Position numbers and translations under genes: made by a program
The notes under the pieces: model-generated
The model's input: only the letters and a program-made list of their open reading frames with translations
Told to the model about the DNA's origin: nothing
Databases searched by the model: none
Assembly (NCBI RefSeq): GCF_900143545.1
Contig: NZ_FREV01000004.1
Location: forward strand, 62,001-126,000
Direction: 5' to 3'
Length of the DNA stretch: 64,000 bases
DNA from: Loktanella sp. Alg231-35
GTDB taxonomy: Bacteria; Pseudomonadota; Alphaproteobacteria; Rhodobacterales; Rhodobacteraceae
Part shown: positions 9,200 through 18,273 of the stretch, one piece after another
Position numbering within the stretch: position 1 is the first letter of the stretch
Layout: each line of letters begins with the position of its first letter

Positions 9200-9982
9200 A
9201 TGACTCCAAAAAGTGCCCGTTTCTCCTTGTTTCTTAGAATTCATCATGAGTTCTGCAGAGCACAAAAAGAGTTGATCCGAGAGGGTAGGTCGAAGGACGA
9301 TATTTTGGAGCGTGTCCAAGACCTGCAGTCTGAGAAAATGACTGAACTTGGTAAATTAGGCAGTTTCTTCATACTTTCATCAGTCGTCGCAACCCAACTT
9401 TCTGGCGGCGAATTGATCGAAATCAAAACTACCATCGTTCAATTGGCAATACCAAAGATCTACGTGATCGTCGTTGCTACGGGCTATTGGTGGGCAACTT
9501 TAGTATCGAGCCTCATACTGCTTCAATATATTGTTCTCGATGCGGTCGTTTCTAACAACGTTACCGAAGGAACGAGGTACAATGAACTAAAACGCCACCT
9601 ACGAGGGAAGAAAGGGTATGACCTCTCATCACCACTGAGAAATGGGAACTTACACAGTAGCGCCGGGCTAGATGGGCCAGTGGTAATGCTGACCTACGCG
9701 GCACCTATCGCGCTAATGGCGCTACCAATCGGGCTGGCGTTGTGGGCAATTTGTGCTGATACATTCAGAATAATCGCCCTTGCCGAAACTTGGACACTGG
9801 TCTGGGGACTCGCCGCTACAGTGCTCGGGGCAATCTACTGCTCAATTGCTTATTTCTTAATGTATTTTGTCCCTATGAGTATCGGGAAAAACTTGCGTGA
9901 GATAAGGTGGGGGTTTCTGTCGCCGCTCTACAGTCGTGATGGCTTCCGACACCCTCGAAGTGAGTGTTGGTTGCGCCGTTGA
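9200..9982 (+). CDS. Hypothetical integral membrane protein, compositionally atypical
   Basis: 260 residues, function not recognised. A soluble, charged N-terminus (about 1-50, with a possible short coiled coil RSKDDILERVQDLQSEK) is followed by hydrophobic segments near 55-70, 90-115, 165-185 and 195-225, so it is probably a polytopic inner-membrane protein. The gene is visibly richer in A+T and in non-preferred codons than parE just 12 bp upstream, and a repeat-rich block follows. That suggests acquisition by transfer. It may be co-transcribed with parE by read-through, but nothing indicates a shared function. Confidence 0.6.
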   Translation: MTPKSARFSLFLRIHHEFCRAQKELIREGRSKDDILERVQDLQSEKMTELGKLGSFFILSSVVATQLSGGELIEIKTTIVQLAIPKIYVIVVATGYWWATLVSSLILLQYIVLDAVVSNNVTEGTRYNELKRHLRGKKGYDLSSPLRNGNLHSSAGLDGPVVMLTYAAPIALMALPIGLALWAICADTFRIIALAETWTLVWGLAATVLGAIYCSIAYFLMYFVPMSIGKNLREIRWGFLSPLYSRDGFRHPRSECWLRR

Positions 9983-10347
9983 GATAGAACTGACGGGCAG
10001 CGCCCGACATAGAGGGCGCTTGCTCCCTCTCGGTGGCAACCCACCCTCTCAAATCACAAAACGGTAGCGATATCCCCAACGTCGCAAAAGCGCCCTCCGG
10101 GGGGAGGGTTGAGAGCGTCTTGCAAATGGTCCGGGGGACCATTTGAGTGATCAACGGGCGCAGCCCCGGTGGGCCCTGCCCGGCGCGGCCGGGCGGGATG
10201 TTTGGTGAGGGCACGCAAGCCCCGTAGGCCGGGGCCTGCCCCGGCGCACCCCATCCATAAGCGCTGGACGTACAGCATATGTACGCCGTCCATACACCCG
10301 TTCCTGCCCCGCAATTTTCCCCTTCATACGCCGCCCTTTTTCTCGCC
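9983..10347. repeat. Hairpin-rich intergenic block, probable dispersed Rhodobacterales repeat
   Basis: No convincing gene lies in these 365 bases. Several dyads are packed together: AGCGCCC/GGGCGCT arms at 9999-10005 and 10014-10020, a perfect 10-bp inverted repeat CAAATGGTCC/GGACCATTTG at 10123-10145 with a 3-bp loop, and GC-rich fold-back runs at 10160-10250. The short frames here are low-complexity and lack ribosome-binding sites. The structure is typical of non-coding repeat elements; the block could also serve as the terminator for both the orphan membrane gene and the convergent cytochrome gene. Dispersal in the genome is an inference. Confidence 0.5.
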
Positions 10348-10743
10348 TCACTCCTGCTGAAGAGCCTTGAGGTAGGCGAGTAGATCGACAATCGGCTGCG
10401 ATGTCATGATCGGCTGGCCCGTCTCAGCCTTGGTCGCCACGTCCGTACCAGCAAAGAAATCCCCATAAACCGGCATCATGCTGCCGTGGCTGACCAGCGG
10501 ATCGCGCCCGTCGATGCGCATGATCACACGTAAGGTAGGAAACACGCCCTCGCCGCGCGCGGCCAGCGTTGACAGATCCGCAGGTGGCACCACCAAAGAC
10601 GGCGACATCGGACCATCGCCGCGTGCGTCCGTGCCGTGGCAGGTCGCACAATAAAAACCAAATAACGCCTCACCCTGCATCGCATCCTGTGCCGCAGCGG
10701 GGCAAGCAAGGCCCAAGGCCGTTACCAAAGCAATCAATCGCAT
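10348..10743 (-). CDS. Periplasmic monoheme c-type cytochrome
   Basis: 131 residues from ATG 10743, with AAGGAGG upstream; a longer frame to 10767 lacks support. A signal peptide ends in PAAAQ. The haem motif is CATCH (C32, C35, H36), and the likely axial ligand is Met89 in MMPVYG. It is a class I cytochrome c that carries electrons in the periplasm. It resembles the lipoprotein cytochrome at 11551-11934 along most of its length (CHGTDARGDGP against CHGADATGNGP, and VFPTLRVIMRIDG against VFPRDAVMSTIDG), so the two are paralogues. A perfect FNR-type box lies 55 bp upstream. Confidence 0.88.
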   Translation of the reverse strand: MRLIALVTALGLACPAAAQDAMQGEALFGFYCATCHGTDARGDGPMSPSLVVPPADLSTLAARGEGVFPTLRVIMRIDGRDPLVSHGSMMPVYGDFFAGTDVATKAETGQPIMTSQPIVDLLAYLKALQQE

Positions 10744-10797
10744 CACGTCCTCCTTGATTTGTTGCACTCACATTAGTGGGGGCATCGATCAGGCGCG

Positions 10798-10811
10798 TTG
10801 ATGCAAATCAA
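10798..10811. promoter_or_regulatory. FNR/FnrL-type binding site upstream of the periplasmic cytochrome
   Basis: TTGATGCAAATCAA matches the FNR consensus TTGAT-N4-ATCAA in all ten defined positions. It lies 55 bp upstream of the cytochrome start codon on the minus strand, compatible with activation at a promoter around -41.5. This predicts oxygen-responsive (low-oxygen) expression. No FNR homologue gene is in the window. Confidence 0.7.
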
Positions 10812-10814
10812 CCC

Positions 10815-11453
10815 TTACCGCAGGCTCAGGTTGCCAATCACCGCCCGGATCACCGTATCGGTATCATCGCTGTCACCAGAGACAGCCAAACCCACCAGCG
10901 CGCCCTTTTCACCCCCAAAGGCGCGGGCGTAGTCTGCGGCCAAATCAACACTTTCGCTATGTGAACCGGTGCCTGCCTGCCGCAGGGCAATCGTCACCCC
11001 CTGCCCGCGTGGTCCATAAGGCGACTGGATCACCTGCCCGCGCGCATGGTTGCCGCCCCATGCGTATTGCATGATGCGCACATCATCATTGCCCAACAGG
11101 CTGCGAATGTTCGCCCCCTCAAGGCTGGGCGCAATGCTTTCTGGCACAAAGACGAAATAGAGCGAGATATTGCGATCATCGCCGCCCTTTTGGCTAAGGT
11201 CCGTTGCTGGCACAGACTGGTCCACGGTCCAGCTCCACGCTGCACCTGACGCTTCCCAATCCATACGGGCAACCCGGCTCCATGCGATCGACACGGACCC
11301 GTCAGATACCAGCCCAAGGTTCTGCCCAAAACTATAGTCATTGGAACTGAACAACGACAGGCGCTGTTCCTGCCAGCCGTTTGAAAAACTGATCGGCCCT
11401 GCGGTCGCGGCAGCGGCGGACAGAGCGAGGACGGCGGAGAGGATGATGCGCAT
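10815..11453 (-). CDS. DUF3047 family secreted protein
   Basis: 212 residues with a signal peptide (LSAAAATA before GPISF), so probably periplasmic. The DUF3047 pattern is present: FSNGWQEQRLSLFSSNDY, SVSIAWSRVARMDW, AAWSWTVDQSVPATD, KGGDDRNISLYFVFVP, and MQYAWGGNHARGQ. The fold is probably a beta-sandwich; no biochemical role is established. It sits between two paralogous c-type cytochromes on the same strand, with about 97 bp to the upstream one and 71 bp to the downstream one. Confidence 0.8.
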   Translation of the reverse strand: MRIILSAVLALSAAAATAGPISFSNGWQEQRLSLFSSNDYSFGQNLGLVSDGSVSIAWSRVARMDWEASGAAWSWTVDQSVPATDLSQKGGDDRNISLYFVFVPESIAPSLEGANIRSLLGNDDVRIMQYAWGGNHARGQVIQSPYGPRGQGVTIALRQAGTGSHSESVDLAADYARAFGGEKGALVGLAVSGDSDDTDTVIRAVIGNLSLR

Positions 11454-11550
11454 GAGTGGCTCCTTGCCAGTTGGGTTGGGCCAAGACCTAACCCACTGCG
11501 GCCCTCAGGAAAGCAATGCTGCAACGATTTCACGCGATTGTTAGGCTTGG

Positions 11551-11934
11551 TTACTGCTGGATGCGTTCCAGATAGTCAGTCAACAACAGCAAAGTCATCG
11601 GCACCGGCGTGCCCAGCCCATCGTCTTCAACCACAACCGTATCGCCCAGATCACCGGCCCCAAACTCTGGCATTGCGGCACTGAAGTGGGTGCCACGGTC
11701 CAGCCCGTCGATGGTGCTCATCACCGCATCACGCGGGAAGACCCCACCATTGGCGGCGGACAGCCCGGTTAGGTCAGGGGGTGTCACGCTCAACCCCCGA
11801 GATGCGGGGCCGTTGCCCGTGGCATCCGCCCCGTGACAGGCAGCGCAGTTTTCCAGATAGGCGCTGCGCCCGTCCATGGGTTCCTCGACACATGCGGCCA
11901 ATCCAAGGGTCGCTAGAATGATCAGGTATTTCAT
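11551..11934 (-). CDS. Lipoprotein monoheme c-type cytochrome
   Basis: 127 residues. The lipobox LAAC puts the lipidated cysteine at C15, so the protein is anchored to a membrane on the periplasmic side. The haem motif is CAACH (C30, C33, H34), and Met88 in AMPEFG is the probable sixth ligand. It is a paralogue of the periplasmic cytochrome at 10348-10743, which differs in having a cleavable signal peptide. An anchored plus a soluble form could relay electrons between a membrane complex and a periplasmic partner. A near-perfect FNR-type site lies 52 bp upstream of the start. Confidence 0.88.
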   Translation of the reverse strand: MKYLIILATLGLAACVEEPMDGRSAYLENCAACHGADATGNGPASRGLSVTPPDLTGLSAANGGVFPRDAVMSTIDGLDRGTHFSAAMPEFGAGDLGDTVVVEDDGLGTPVPMTLLLLTDYLERIQQ

Positions 11935-11985
11935 GCTCTGCCTCCTGCTTTTGCCCTATCCTAACAACAGGAGTGGCGCCTTGTC

Positions 11986-11999
11986 TTGATCTGCATCAC
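11986..11999. promoter_or_regulatory. FNR/FnrL-type binding site upstream of the lipoprotein cytochrome
   Basis: TTGATCTGCATCAC matches TTGAT-N4-ATCAA at nine of ten positions. It is 52 bp upstream of the cytochrome start, nearly the same distance as the box of the paralogous cytochrome (55 bp). It also lies 32 bp upstream of the divergent YdcZ-like gene and could affect that promoter. Confidence 0.6.
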
Positions 12000-12030
12000 A
12001 TTGGCGGTGAAATCACGCAAAGGATCTGCC

Positions 12031-12465
12031 ATGCACGCCAACATCATGATCATGCTCGCCGCCGGGGTTGGTGTGCCGGTTCTGGCGGCACTGAATGCAG
12101 CTCTTGGCCGCCATATCGGATCACCTGCCGTAGCAGCGACGGTATTGTTCATCGTGGCCCTCTGCGTGTCGGCTATCGTCGCACTCCTGACCAATCCACA
12201 GGCCGTGGCCAAACTCGCCACTGCCCCAAAACACCTGTTTCTGGCGGGCACATTGGTGGCGTTCTACGTGCTTTCGATCACATGGATCGCGCCCACAATG
12301 GGCGTCGGCAACGCGGTGTTCTTTGTATTGCTTGGGCAGTTGATCTCTGCCGCCGCCATTGATCACTTTGGCCTGTTCACTGCACAGCCATCATCGCTGA
12401 CGCTGACCCGTGCGGCGGGCATCGCGCTGATGGCCGCCGGTGTCTTTGTTACGCAGAAAGCCTGA
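12031..12465 (+). CDS. DMT-superfamily small permease (DUF606/YdcZ family)
   Basis: 144 residues from ATG 12031 (AAAGGATC upstream). It is almost entirely hydrophobic with about five membrane segments, and the N-terminal pattern GVPVLAALNAALGRHIGSP matches the YdcZ/DUF606 half-size drug/metabolite transporter family, which is thought to work as a dimer. Substrate unknown. The last 17 bp overlap the end of the convergent Ldh-family gene. Confidence 0.78.
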   Translation: MHANIMIMLAAGVGVPVLAALNAALGRHIGSPAVAATVLFIVALCVSAIVALLTNPQAVAKLATAPKHLFLAGTLVAFYVLSITWIAPTMGVGNAVFFVLLGQLISAAAIDHFGLFTAQPSSLTLTRAAGIALMAAGVFVTQKA

Positions 12466-13423
12466 GGACAGACGCCCAGAGCGCCTCTGGTACATCCACT
12501 TCGGTCATCACATGGCGGTCCGCGCCAGGGATGCGCGCACCTTCCTGTGCGGCCACGGCCTCGGCCACGCGGGCGAAACGTGCGCCGAAATCAGCATGGT
12601 AAGTACCTGGGTCCATCAGAATATAGAACTGCCCCAAATCATGCGGCTGGCCCTCTGCCACTTTCAGGCCAGAGACATCAATCGAGTTGACCGATCCCGT
12701 CATGCCTGCTGCCAATAGTTCTGCCATCAGGCCAAAGCCCCAGCCCTTGTAGCCGCCCGCGCTGACCAGAGCACCTTTGAGGGCGGCGTCCGGGTCTGTT
12801 GTCGGTTGCCCGTCGCTGTCGACCGCCCAGCCAAGCGGGATGGTTTCGCCCGCTGCCTTGGCCATTGTGATCTTGCCCAGCGCGACCGCAGAGGTTGAGA
12901 AATCGAAGTGCATCACTGGTGCGTCTTCGCCCGGTACGGTCATGGCGATAGGGTTCGTGCCGATCACCCGCGCGTTGCCACCGGGGGGTGCCACAACAGG
13001 CGAAGCATTGGTAAAGCCCAGCCCGATCAGGCCCGCCGCTGCAATCTGTTCAGTAAAATACCCCAACGAAGTGCATGTGTGGGCATGGGCCACGGCCAAT
13101 GTCGCAACACCGTTTTCCAAGGCGGCGGCGATTGCTTCGGGCAAGGCCATCGCAAAGGCGGGTTGGGCAAAGCCCAGTTTTGCGTCAGCCAGCACCGCAC
13201 TGGGGCGAGGGCGTGACACGGCAGGCGTGACCGTGCCATTGACGCGCCCGGATGCCAGTTGCGTGCAGTAACTTTCCAAATAGTAGAGGCCGCAAATCAC
13301 ATTGCCCAATGCCTCGGCCCGCGCCACGGCTTTGGCTACGGCGGCGGCCTGCATATCGCCCGCGCCATGGGCCGACAGGGCCGCGCGGCTGCGCTCTTCA
13401 ATCTCAACAACGGAAATACTCAT
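12449..13423 (-). CDS. Ldh family (malate/L-sulfolactate/ureidoglycolate-type) NAD(P)-dependent oxidoreductase
   Basis: 324 residues, somewhat shorter than the usual 330-350. The family's features are visible: a catalytic-type histidine segment in [14 protein letters not shown], the cofactor region [18 protein letters not shown], and [21 protein letters not shown] near the C-terminus. These enzymes interconvert 2-hydroxy acids and 2-oxo acids using NAD(P) in an unusual non-Rossmann fold. The exact substrate is not clear. It overlaps lolD by 4 bp (ATGA), so it is translated with the lol genes though the functions look unrelated. Confidence 0.85.
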   Translation of the reverse strand: MSISVVEIEERSRAALSAHGAGDMQAAAVAKAVARAEALGNVICGLYYLESYCTQLASGRVNGTVTPAVSRPRPSAVLADAKLGFAQPAFAMALPEAIAAALENGVATLAVAHAHTCTSLGYFTEQIAAAGLIGLGFTNASPVVAPPGGNARVIGTNPIAMTVPGEDAPVMHFDFSTSAVALGKITMAKAAGETIPLGWAVDSDGQPTTDPDAALKGALVSAGGYKGWGFGLMAELLAAGMTGSVNSIDVSGLKVAEGQPHDLGQFYILMDPGTYHADFGARFARVAEAVAAQEGARIPGADRHVMTEVDVPEALWASVLRLSA

Positions 13424-14103
13424 AGGGTCTCCAATATACCTGCGTTCAGCCGGACTTGCCGATCCATGCGTGCCGCCAATTCTAGGTTATGTGTTGCAAT
13501 CACAGCCGCGAGCCCGGTGTCACGCACCAGGGTCATCAGCGCATCAAACACCCGGTCCGAGGTGTCGGGGTCCAGATTGCCGGTGGGTTCATCCGCCAAA
13601 AGCAGCGATGGTGCATTCGCCAGCGCTCGGCAGAACGCCACCCGCTGTTGTTCGCCACCAGACAAAGCCGCCGGGCGATGTGCGGCGCGCTCAGCGATGC
13701 CCACACGGTCCAACAGGGCCATGGCCCGCACTTGTGCTTCTATCTCGCCCGCGCCATTGGCCAGTTGCGGCAGGACGATGTTTTCAAGCGCTGTAAATTC
13801 GGGCAGCAAGTGGTGGAACTGATAGATGAACCCTACAGTGGCCCGGCGCACAGCGGTGCGCTTGCGGTCCGAAAGGCGGGTCATATCCGTGCCCTCAATC
13901 ATCACTGTGCCATTGTCCGGCGTGTCCAGCAGGCCGGCAATGTGCAAAAGCGTGGATTTGCCTGCTCCGGAAGGGGCAACCAGTGCGACCACTTCACCGG
14001 GGGCCACGTCAAGCGATACACCTTGCAGCACATTCACTTGATTGGGTTTGCCTGCATTGTAGGATTTGGTCAGCCCTGCGACCTGCAACGTGTGATCACT
14101 CAT
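13420..14103 (-). CDS. lolD: Lipoprotein-releasing system ATP-binding protein
   Basis: 227 residues from ATG 14103, overlapping the end of lolC by 8 bp (ATGAGTGA). Walker A is APSGAGKST, the signature is [15 protein letters not shown], and Walker B is [12 protein letters not shown]. The position directly behind a LolC/E permease identifies it as LolD, which powers extraction of outer-membrane lipoproteins from the inner membrane towards LolA. A MacB-type or other three-component exporter ATPase is less likely in this setting. Confidence 0.92.
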   Translation of the reverse strand: MSDHTLQVAGLTKSYNAGKPNQVNVLQGVSLDVAPGEVVALVAPSGAGKSTLLHIAGLLDTPDNGTVMIEGTDMTRLSDRKRTAVRRATVGFIYQFHHLLPEFTALENIVLPQLANGAGEIEAQVRAMALLDRVGIAERAAHRPAALSGGEQQRVAFCRALANAPSLLLADEPTGNLDPDTSDRVFDALMTLVRDTGLAAVIATHNLELAARMDRQVRLNAGILETL

Positions 14104-15361
14104 AGCGCAAAGCCTCAACCGGGTTCATGCGGGCGGCACGGCGCGCAGGGAAGATAGTGATGATCCACGACAGGCCCAGCGACAGGGACATCGCCTTGAT
14201 CACATCCACCAGCCGTAGCTCTGCAGGAATGTTGTAGATGCCCCTGATCGACGGATCCCAAACACCACCGCCCGCGACATAGTTCACAAGGCTGAAAATC
14301 TGATCGATGTAGATAGCAAAGAGACACCCAAGCACAACGCCCAAGGCCGTGCCGATCGTCCCGATCCCGGCCCCACAGATAAAGAAAATGCGCAGAATTG
14401 ATCCTTCGGTCAGACCCATCGTGCGCAGGATACCCACATCGCGACCCTTGTTTTTGACCAGCATGATCAACCCACTGATGATATTCATCGAGGCCACAAG
14501 CACGAGGATCGACAGGATGATAAACATCACATTGTCCTCAATCGTCAGCGCGCGCAGGAAGCGCCCGACCCGGTCTTGCCAACTAAAGGCCCAAATGCCG
14601 GGGCCGGCGGTGTTGGCAATCGTCTGCTTCAGCTCTTCGGATTGATTGAGGTCATCGAGCCTGATTTCCAGCTCATCAGCGACGCCGTCGCGGTTGTAAA
14701 TCAACTGGGCGACGTCAAAGGGCAAATAGGCGCGCACCTCATCGATTTGAAACCGCCCGGTGGAAAAGATGAAGACCACATCATAGGCGTTACGCCGCGC
14801 GGCCTGCCCCATCGGTGTGGCCGCCCCCGAGCGTGTGGTGATTTCAATCCGGTCGCCCACCGTCAAGCCCAGCCTGTTGGCCAGCTCAGACCCCAGCGCA
14901 ATGCCGTTGGGCAGATCATCAATGTTGCCGACAGTGCGCTCGCTGTCCACGATGGCGTCAGATGCTTTGAGGTCTTCAAGCTTGATCCCATAGATATCCG
15001 CCAGCCCGATCCTGTCACCTGCCGACGCCATAGCCTGCCCGCGCACAAGCGGGGCAACGGAGCGCACGCCATCCACGGTCAGGATACGCTCTGCCATTTC
15101 AGCATGGTCTTTGATCACTTCACGCGGGCGCATAACCGTGACATGGGCATTTGCCCCTGCAATGGTGTCGATGAATTCAGCCCGGAAGCCCGACCGCACG
15201 GCAAGTGTCGCGATCAGCGCGAAGACAGCCAAAGTCACGCCGATCAGGCTGATCCACGTCATAACGCTGACGCCGCCTTCGGCCCGTTTCGCGCGGATAT
15301 ATCGCCAGGCGATCATCCATTCGAATTTGGCAAAGGGTTTGGTGGTTCTCACCTCGGCCAT
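14096..15361 (-). CDS. lolC: Lipoprotein-releasing system transmembrane protein (LolC/LolE)
   Basis: 421 residues with the LolC/E layout: an N-terminal membrane helix ([21 protein letters not shown]), a large periplasmic domain of about 220 residues, then three C-terminal helices of the FtsX fold ([19 protein letters not shown] and others) ending in the conserved [13 protein letters not shown]. With LolD it forms the inner-membrane complex that releases mature lipoproteins. Only one permease gene is here, as in alphaproteobacteria that use a single LolC/E-like subunit as a homodimer. Confidence 0.92.
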   Translation of the reverse strand: MAEVRTTKPFAKFEWMIAWRYIRAKRAEGGVSVMTWISLIGVTLAVFALIATLAVRSGFRAEFIDTIAGANAHVTVMRPREVIKDHAEMAERILTVDGVRSVAPLVRGQAMASAGDRIGLADIYGIKLEDLKASDAIVDSERTVGNIDDLPNGIALGSELANRLGLTVGDRIEITTRSGAATPMGQAARRNAYDVVFIFSTGRFQIDEVRAYLPFDVAQLIYNRDGVADELEIRLDDLNQSEELKQTIANTAGPGIWAFSWQDRVGRFLRALTIEDNVMFIILSILVLVASMNIISGLIMLVKNKGRDVGILRTMGLTEGSILRIFFICGAGIGTIGTALGVVLGCLFAIYIDQIFSLVNYVAGGGVWDPSIRGIYNIPAELRLVDVIKAMSLSLGLSWIITIFPARRAARMNPVEALRYE

Positions 15362-15492
15362 GGCGGCTCCTGCTTGTCATTTGCGCGCAACGTGGGGCGG
15401 GAGTGCGCAATGGTCAAGCGTTCTGCTGCTTCACCAGTGATTTCCGGGGGTGAAACTGCCGATGGTGCCGCCCCACGCAACCGATGCGTGAT

Positions 15493-16101
15493 TTATCGTT
15501 GGACGCCAGCAAGACGGGGGCGGTTGTCCGGTGTTGTCGATACCAGTTGCGGGCGCATCACCGGCGGGTCATTCTTGACCGCTGGAGCACGGCGTTTGGG
15601 CGCGGGCTTGCGCGTCGGTGTGGCTTTGCGGAACGGCCACAAAAGCACCGACAGCACGCCAGCGAAAGCCAACCATCCACCTAAGAACCCAGTACCCGTC
15701 GCGGCGGCGCCAGCCGCACTCAACGGCATGGCCGGTGTGAAATCAGCCCAGGTCGCGCGCGCAGTCGCCGTATCCATCATGCGTTGCGGCATCATCACAC
15801 GCTCTAGAGGGCTGGCCGCCTGCAAAACCATGAGGTTCTCACTCAGCCGGGCATGACGCGCAAAGGTGCCGCGCCACATTGCCACCTGACCTTCCATCAA
15901 TGGGGTCGTAGACATTTCCTGCAATATCTCTTCGCGGCCCAGACCTTCGGCCAGTGCTGTGTCATCAAAGCCCACAACAACGCGGGTCAATTCATCCACC
16001 TGACCGCCCAGGCGTTGCATATATTGCTGCGAGAATTCAGGGAATTGCGACAGGCCAGCCGCCCCGGTCAACCCGCCAACCAGACAAAGAGCTCTGATCA
16101 T
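15493..16101 (-). CDS. DUF2937 family membrane protein
   Basis: 202 residues. A short hydrophobic N-terminus (ALCLVGGLTGAAGLSQFPEF) is followed by QQYMQRLGGQVDELTRVV, a helical middle part, and a C-terminal membrane helix (TGFLGGWLAFAGVLSVLLWPF), with a basic tail rich in R, K and P. This matches DUF2937, a family of unknown function. It has a probable own promoter in 16102-16205 and lies apart from lolC. Confidence 0.75.
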   Translation of the reverse strand: MIRALCLVGGLTGAAGLSQFPEFSQQYMQRLGGQVDELTRVVVGFDDTALAEGLGREEILQEMSTTPLMEGQVAMWRGTFARHARLSENLMVLQAASPLERVMMPQRMMDTATARATWADFTPAMPLSAAGAAATGTGFLGGWLAFAGVLSVLLWPFRKATPTRKPAPKRRAPAVKNDPPVMRPQLVSTTPDNRPRLAGVQR

Positions 16102-16205
16102 ATCAGCGCCCCATTTGGGAATTTCAGTGTCATCTGCTGCCTCGTGACATTTTGTTTTGCCAGCTTAGTAACAGAAATTGGCCTACAAGAGAACGGCGCA
16201 GGCAG

Positions 16206-16778
16206 CTATGCGCGTTCTTCCGCGTCTTTGCGTAGCCAAGCGATCACATTCTGCGCATCCTGATCAGGCGGAAACACTGGATAGAACACCCGCAAGATCG
16301 CCCTGTCCCGAACTATCATCGTGAGCCGTTTGTGTAGATGCACCCCTTCAACGTCCATCCCCGGCAGGTTGAGCGCTTTGCCCAGTGCTTGACCATCATC
16401 CGAGAGCAAGGCGAATGGCAGGTGCAACCGTTCTGCCGCCTCTTGTTGATAGGTCTGGGTTTGGGTCGACAGCCCAAAAAGGTTCTTCACGCCGTATTCC
16501 CGTAGCTCAGCATAATGATCGCGAAAAGCGCAGGATTGCGGCGTGCAGCCGCGCGCGCCGGGGATCTGGTCCCATCTGTCAGGCAGGTCGCGGTCAGGGC
16601 GGCCTGTCATGGGGTAGATGTAAATGACGGTCAGCCCGCTGAGCTGGCCGAGGTTTACCGTACCACCGTTCGTGCTAGGCAGGCTCAGGTCAGGCAGGTC
16701 CTTACCTTCCAGATGGTCCGCCTTGCCATCATCCGAGGGCGACGGGATCAGTGACCAGTCAACCTCGGTCAGGCTCAT
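16206..16778 (-). CDS. Peroxiredoxin, PrxQ/BCP-like
   Basis: 190 residues, thioredoxin fold. [11 protein letters not shown] aligns with the PrxQ/BCP motif, with the peroxidatic Cys at C78 and the resolving Cys at C83 four residues apart. The N-terminus ([19 protein letters not shown]) and [21 protein letters not shown] are also typical. It should reduce hydrogen peroxide or organic peroxides with thioredoxin. The start overlaps the proS stop by 4 bp (ATGA), so translation is coupled to proS. It is a little longer than the classic BCP of about 155 residues. Confidence 0.85.
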   Translation of the reverse strand: MSLTEVDWSLIPSPSDDGKADHLEGKDLPDLSLPSTNGGTVNLGQLSGLTVIYIYPMTGRPDRDLPDRWDQIPGARGCTPQSCAFRDHYAELREYGVKNLFGLSTQTQTYQQEAAERLHLPFALLSDDGQALGKALNLPGMDVEGVHLHKRLTMIVRDRAILRVFYPVFPPDQDAQNVIAWLRKDAEERA

Positions 16779-18115
16779 GCGATGCCTTCGTATATCTTGG
16801 CGATTTTGGCCACGGCCTCTTCGGGTGGCAATTCTTCGCTTTCGCCTGTGCGGCGGCTTGTCAGTTCAACAACACCGTTCTTGAGGCCGCGCGGGCCTAC
16901 CGTAATCCGCCACGGCAAGCCGATCATATCCATGGCGCCAAACTTGGCCCCTGCACGTTCGTCGCGGTCGTCATAAAGCGGCTCAAGCCCAAGGGCGGTC
17001 AATGACGCATAAAGCGCTTCACAGGCTGCATCTGCTGCGTCATCCCCCTGCCGCATGTTCAAGATACCGCAATGGAACGGGGTCACGCCTTCCGGCCAGA
17101 TGATACCTTTGTCGTCATGGCTGGCCTCAATAATCGCGCCCAACAGACGCGACACACCAATACCGTGCGAGCCCATGTGGACCGGTACTTTGCCACCCTT
17201 GCCATCATCAACCTCGGCGCCCATCGCCTCGGAATACTTGGTGCCAAAGTAAAAGATTTGCCCCACTTCGATGCCGCGTGCCGTGCGGCGGCGTTCCTCT
17301 GGCACGTCGTTGAACAGCTCCTCATCATGGGTTTCGTCGGTGCGGGCGTAGCGCGAGGTGAACTCCTCCAACACGCTCTGGCACGCGGCGTGGTCGTCAA
17401 AGTCGACATCGCGGTTGCCAAATTTCAGGTCGGTGATCTCGCTGTCATAGAACACTTCGCTTTCGCCTGTGTCGGCCAGCACGAGGAACTCATGCGTGTT
17501 GTCGCCCCCAATCGGACCACTATCCGCGCGCATCGGGATCGCCTGCAGGCCCATGCGTTCATAGGTGCGCAGATAGCTGACCAGATGGCGGTTGTAGGCG
17601 TGCAGCGCATCTTCTTTGGTCAGGTCAAAGTTATAGCCATCTTTCATATAGAATTCACGGCCGCGCATCACACCAAAGCGCGGGCGGACCTCATCGCGGA
17701 ACTTCCACTGGATTTGGTAAAGGGTCAGCGGCAGGTCTTTGTAGCTGTTCACATGGGCGCGGAAGATATCCGTCACCATTTCTTCTGCCGTTGGCGTGAA
17801 CAACATATCACGCCCACCCCGGTCCTTAATGCGCAACATTTCTTCGCCGTAAGCATCATAGCGTCCGCTTTCGCGCCAAAGGTCGGCGGACTGGATCGTC
17901 GGCATCTGAATGGCGATATGCCCCGCACGCGCCTGTTCTTCATGCACGATGTTTTCGATCTTGCGCAGCACCTTAAAACCAAGCGGCAACCACGAATAAA
18001 TCCCCGCGCTGGCCTGTTTGATCATCCCGGCCTGCAACATGTAGCGATGGCTGACAATCTGCGCCTCGCGCGGCGTTTCTTTCAGAACAGGGAGGAAATA
18101 GCGGCTCAGGCGCAT
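16775..18115 (-). CDS. proS: Prolyl-tRNA synthetase (short alphaproteobacterial form)
   Basis: 446 residues from ATG 18115 ([13 protein letters not shown]); the longer frame to 18184 is not supported. Class II motifs are present: [19 protein letters not shown], then [13 protein letters not shown], then [20 protein letters not shown] (motif 2), and [16 protein letters not shown] (motif 3), followed by a C-terminal anticodon-binding domain. The length matches the short bacterial ProRS that lacks the editing insertion. It charges tRNA(Pro) with proline. Confidence 0.95.
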   Translation of the reverse strand: MRLSRYFLPVLKETPREAQIVSHRYMLQAGMIKQASAGIYSWLPLGFKVLRKIENIVHEEQARAGHIAIQMPTIQSADLWRESGRYDAYGEEMLRIKDRGGRDMLFTPTAEEMVTDIFRAHVNSYKDLPLTLYQIQWKFRDEVRPRFGVMRGREFYMKDGYNFDLTKEDALHAYNRHLVSYLRTYERMGLQAIPMRADSGPIGGDNTHEFLVLADTGESEVFYDSEITDLKFGNRDVDFDDHAACQSVLEEFTSRYARTDETHDEELFNDVPEERRRTARGIEVGQIFYFGTKYSEAMGAEVDDGKGGKVPVHMGSHGIGVSRLLGAIIEASHDDKGIIWPEGVTPFHCGILNMRQGDDAADAACEALYASLTALGLEPLYDDRDERAGAKFGAMDMIGLPWRITVGPRGLKNGVVELTSRRTGESEELPPEEAVAKIAKIYEGIA

Positions 18116-18230
18116 TGGATTGACCTTTATGGAAAGCAAATGTTGGCGTTTGGTGTAAGCCGGGCTGCGGGCCCTCGCAAGCACTCAGATCACAGATTGG
18201 CGATGCGGCAGAATAAATCTGAGGGTTCAG

Positions 18231-18254
18231 GCGTAAGTCCTGTAATACTTACGC
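18231..18254. promoter_or_regulatory. Perfect inverted repeat in the yceI leader
   Basis: GCGTAAGT at 18231-18238 and ACTTACGC at 18247-18254 form perfect 8-bp arms with an 8-bp spacer, ending 20 bp before the yceI start codon. The geometry fits a dimeric repressor site or an mRNA leader hairpin. No cognate regulator is adjacent. Confidence 0.4.
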
Positions 18255-18273
18255 AATCAAAGGATCACCGCCG

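Noticed and set aside
9983-10347. CRISPR array or attachment site in the repeat block
   Set aside because: The dyads differ in sequence and spacing, there are no direct repeats with regular spacers, and no integrase or cas gene is near.
14576-15856. Long plus-strand open frame opposite lolC
   Set aside because: It lies wholly antisense to lolC, is rich in H, R and D as expected for a reverse-strand shadow, and has no recognisable domain.
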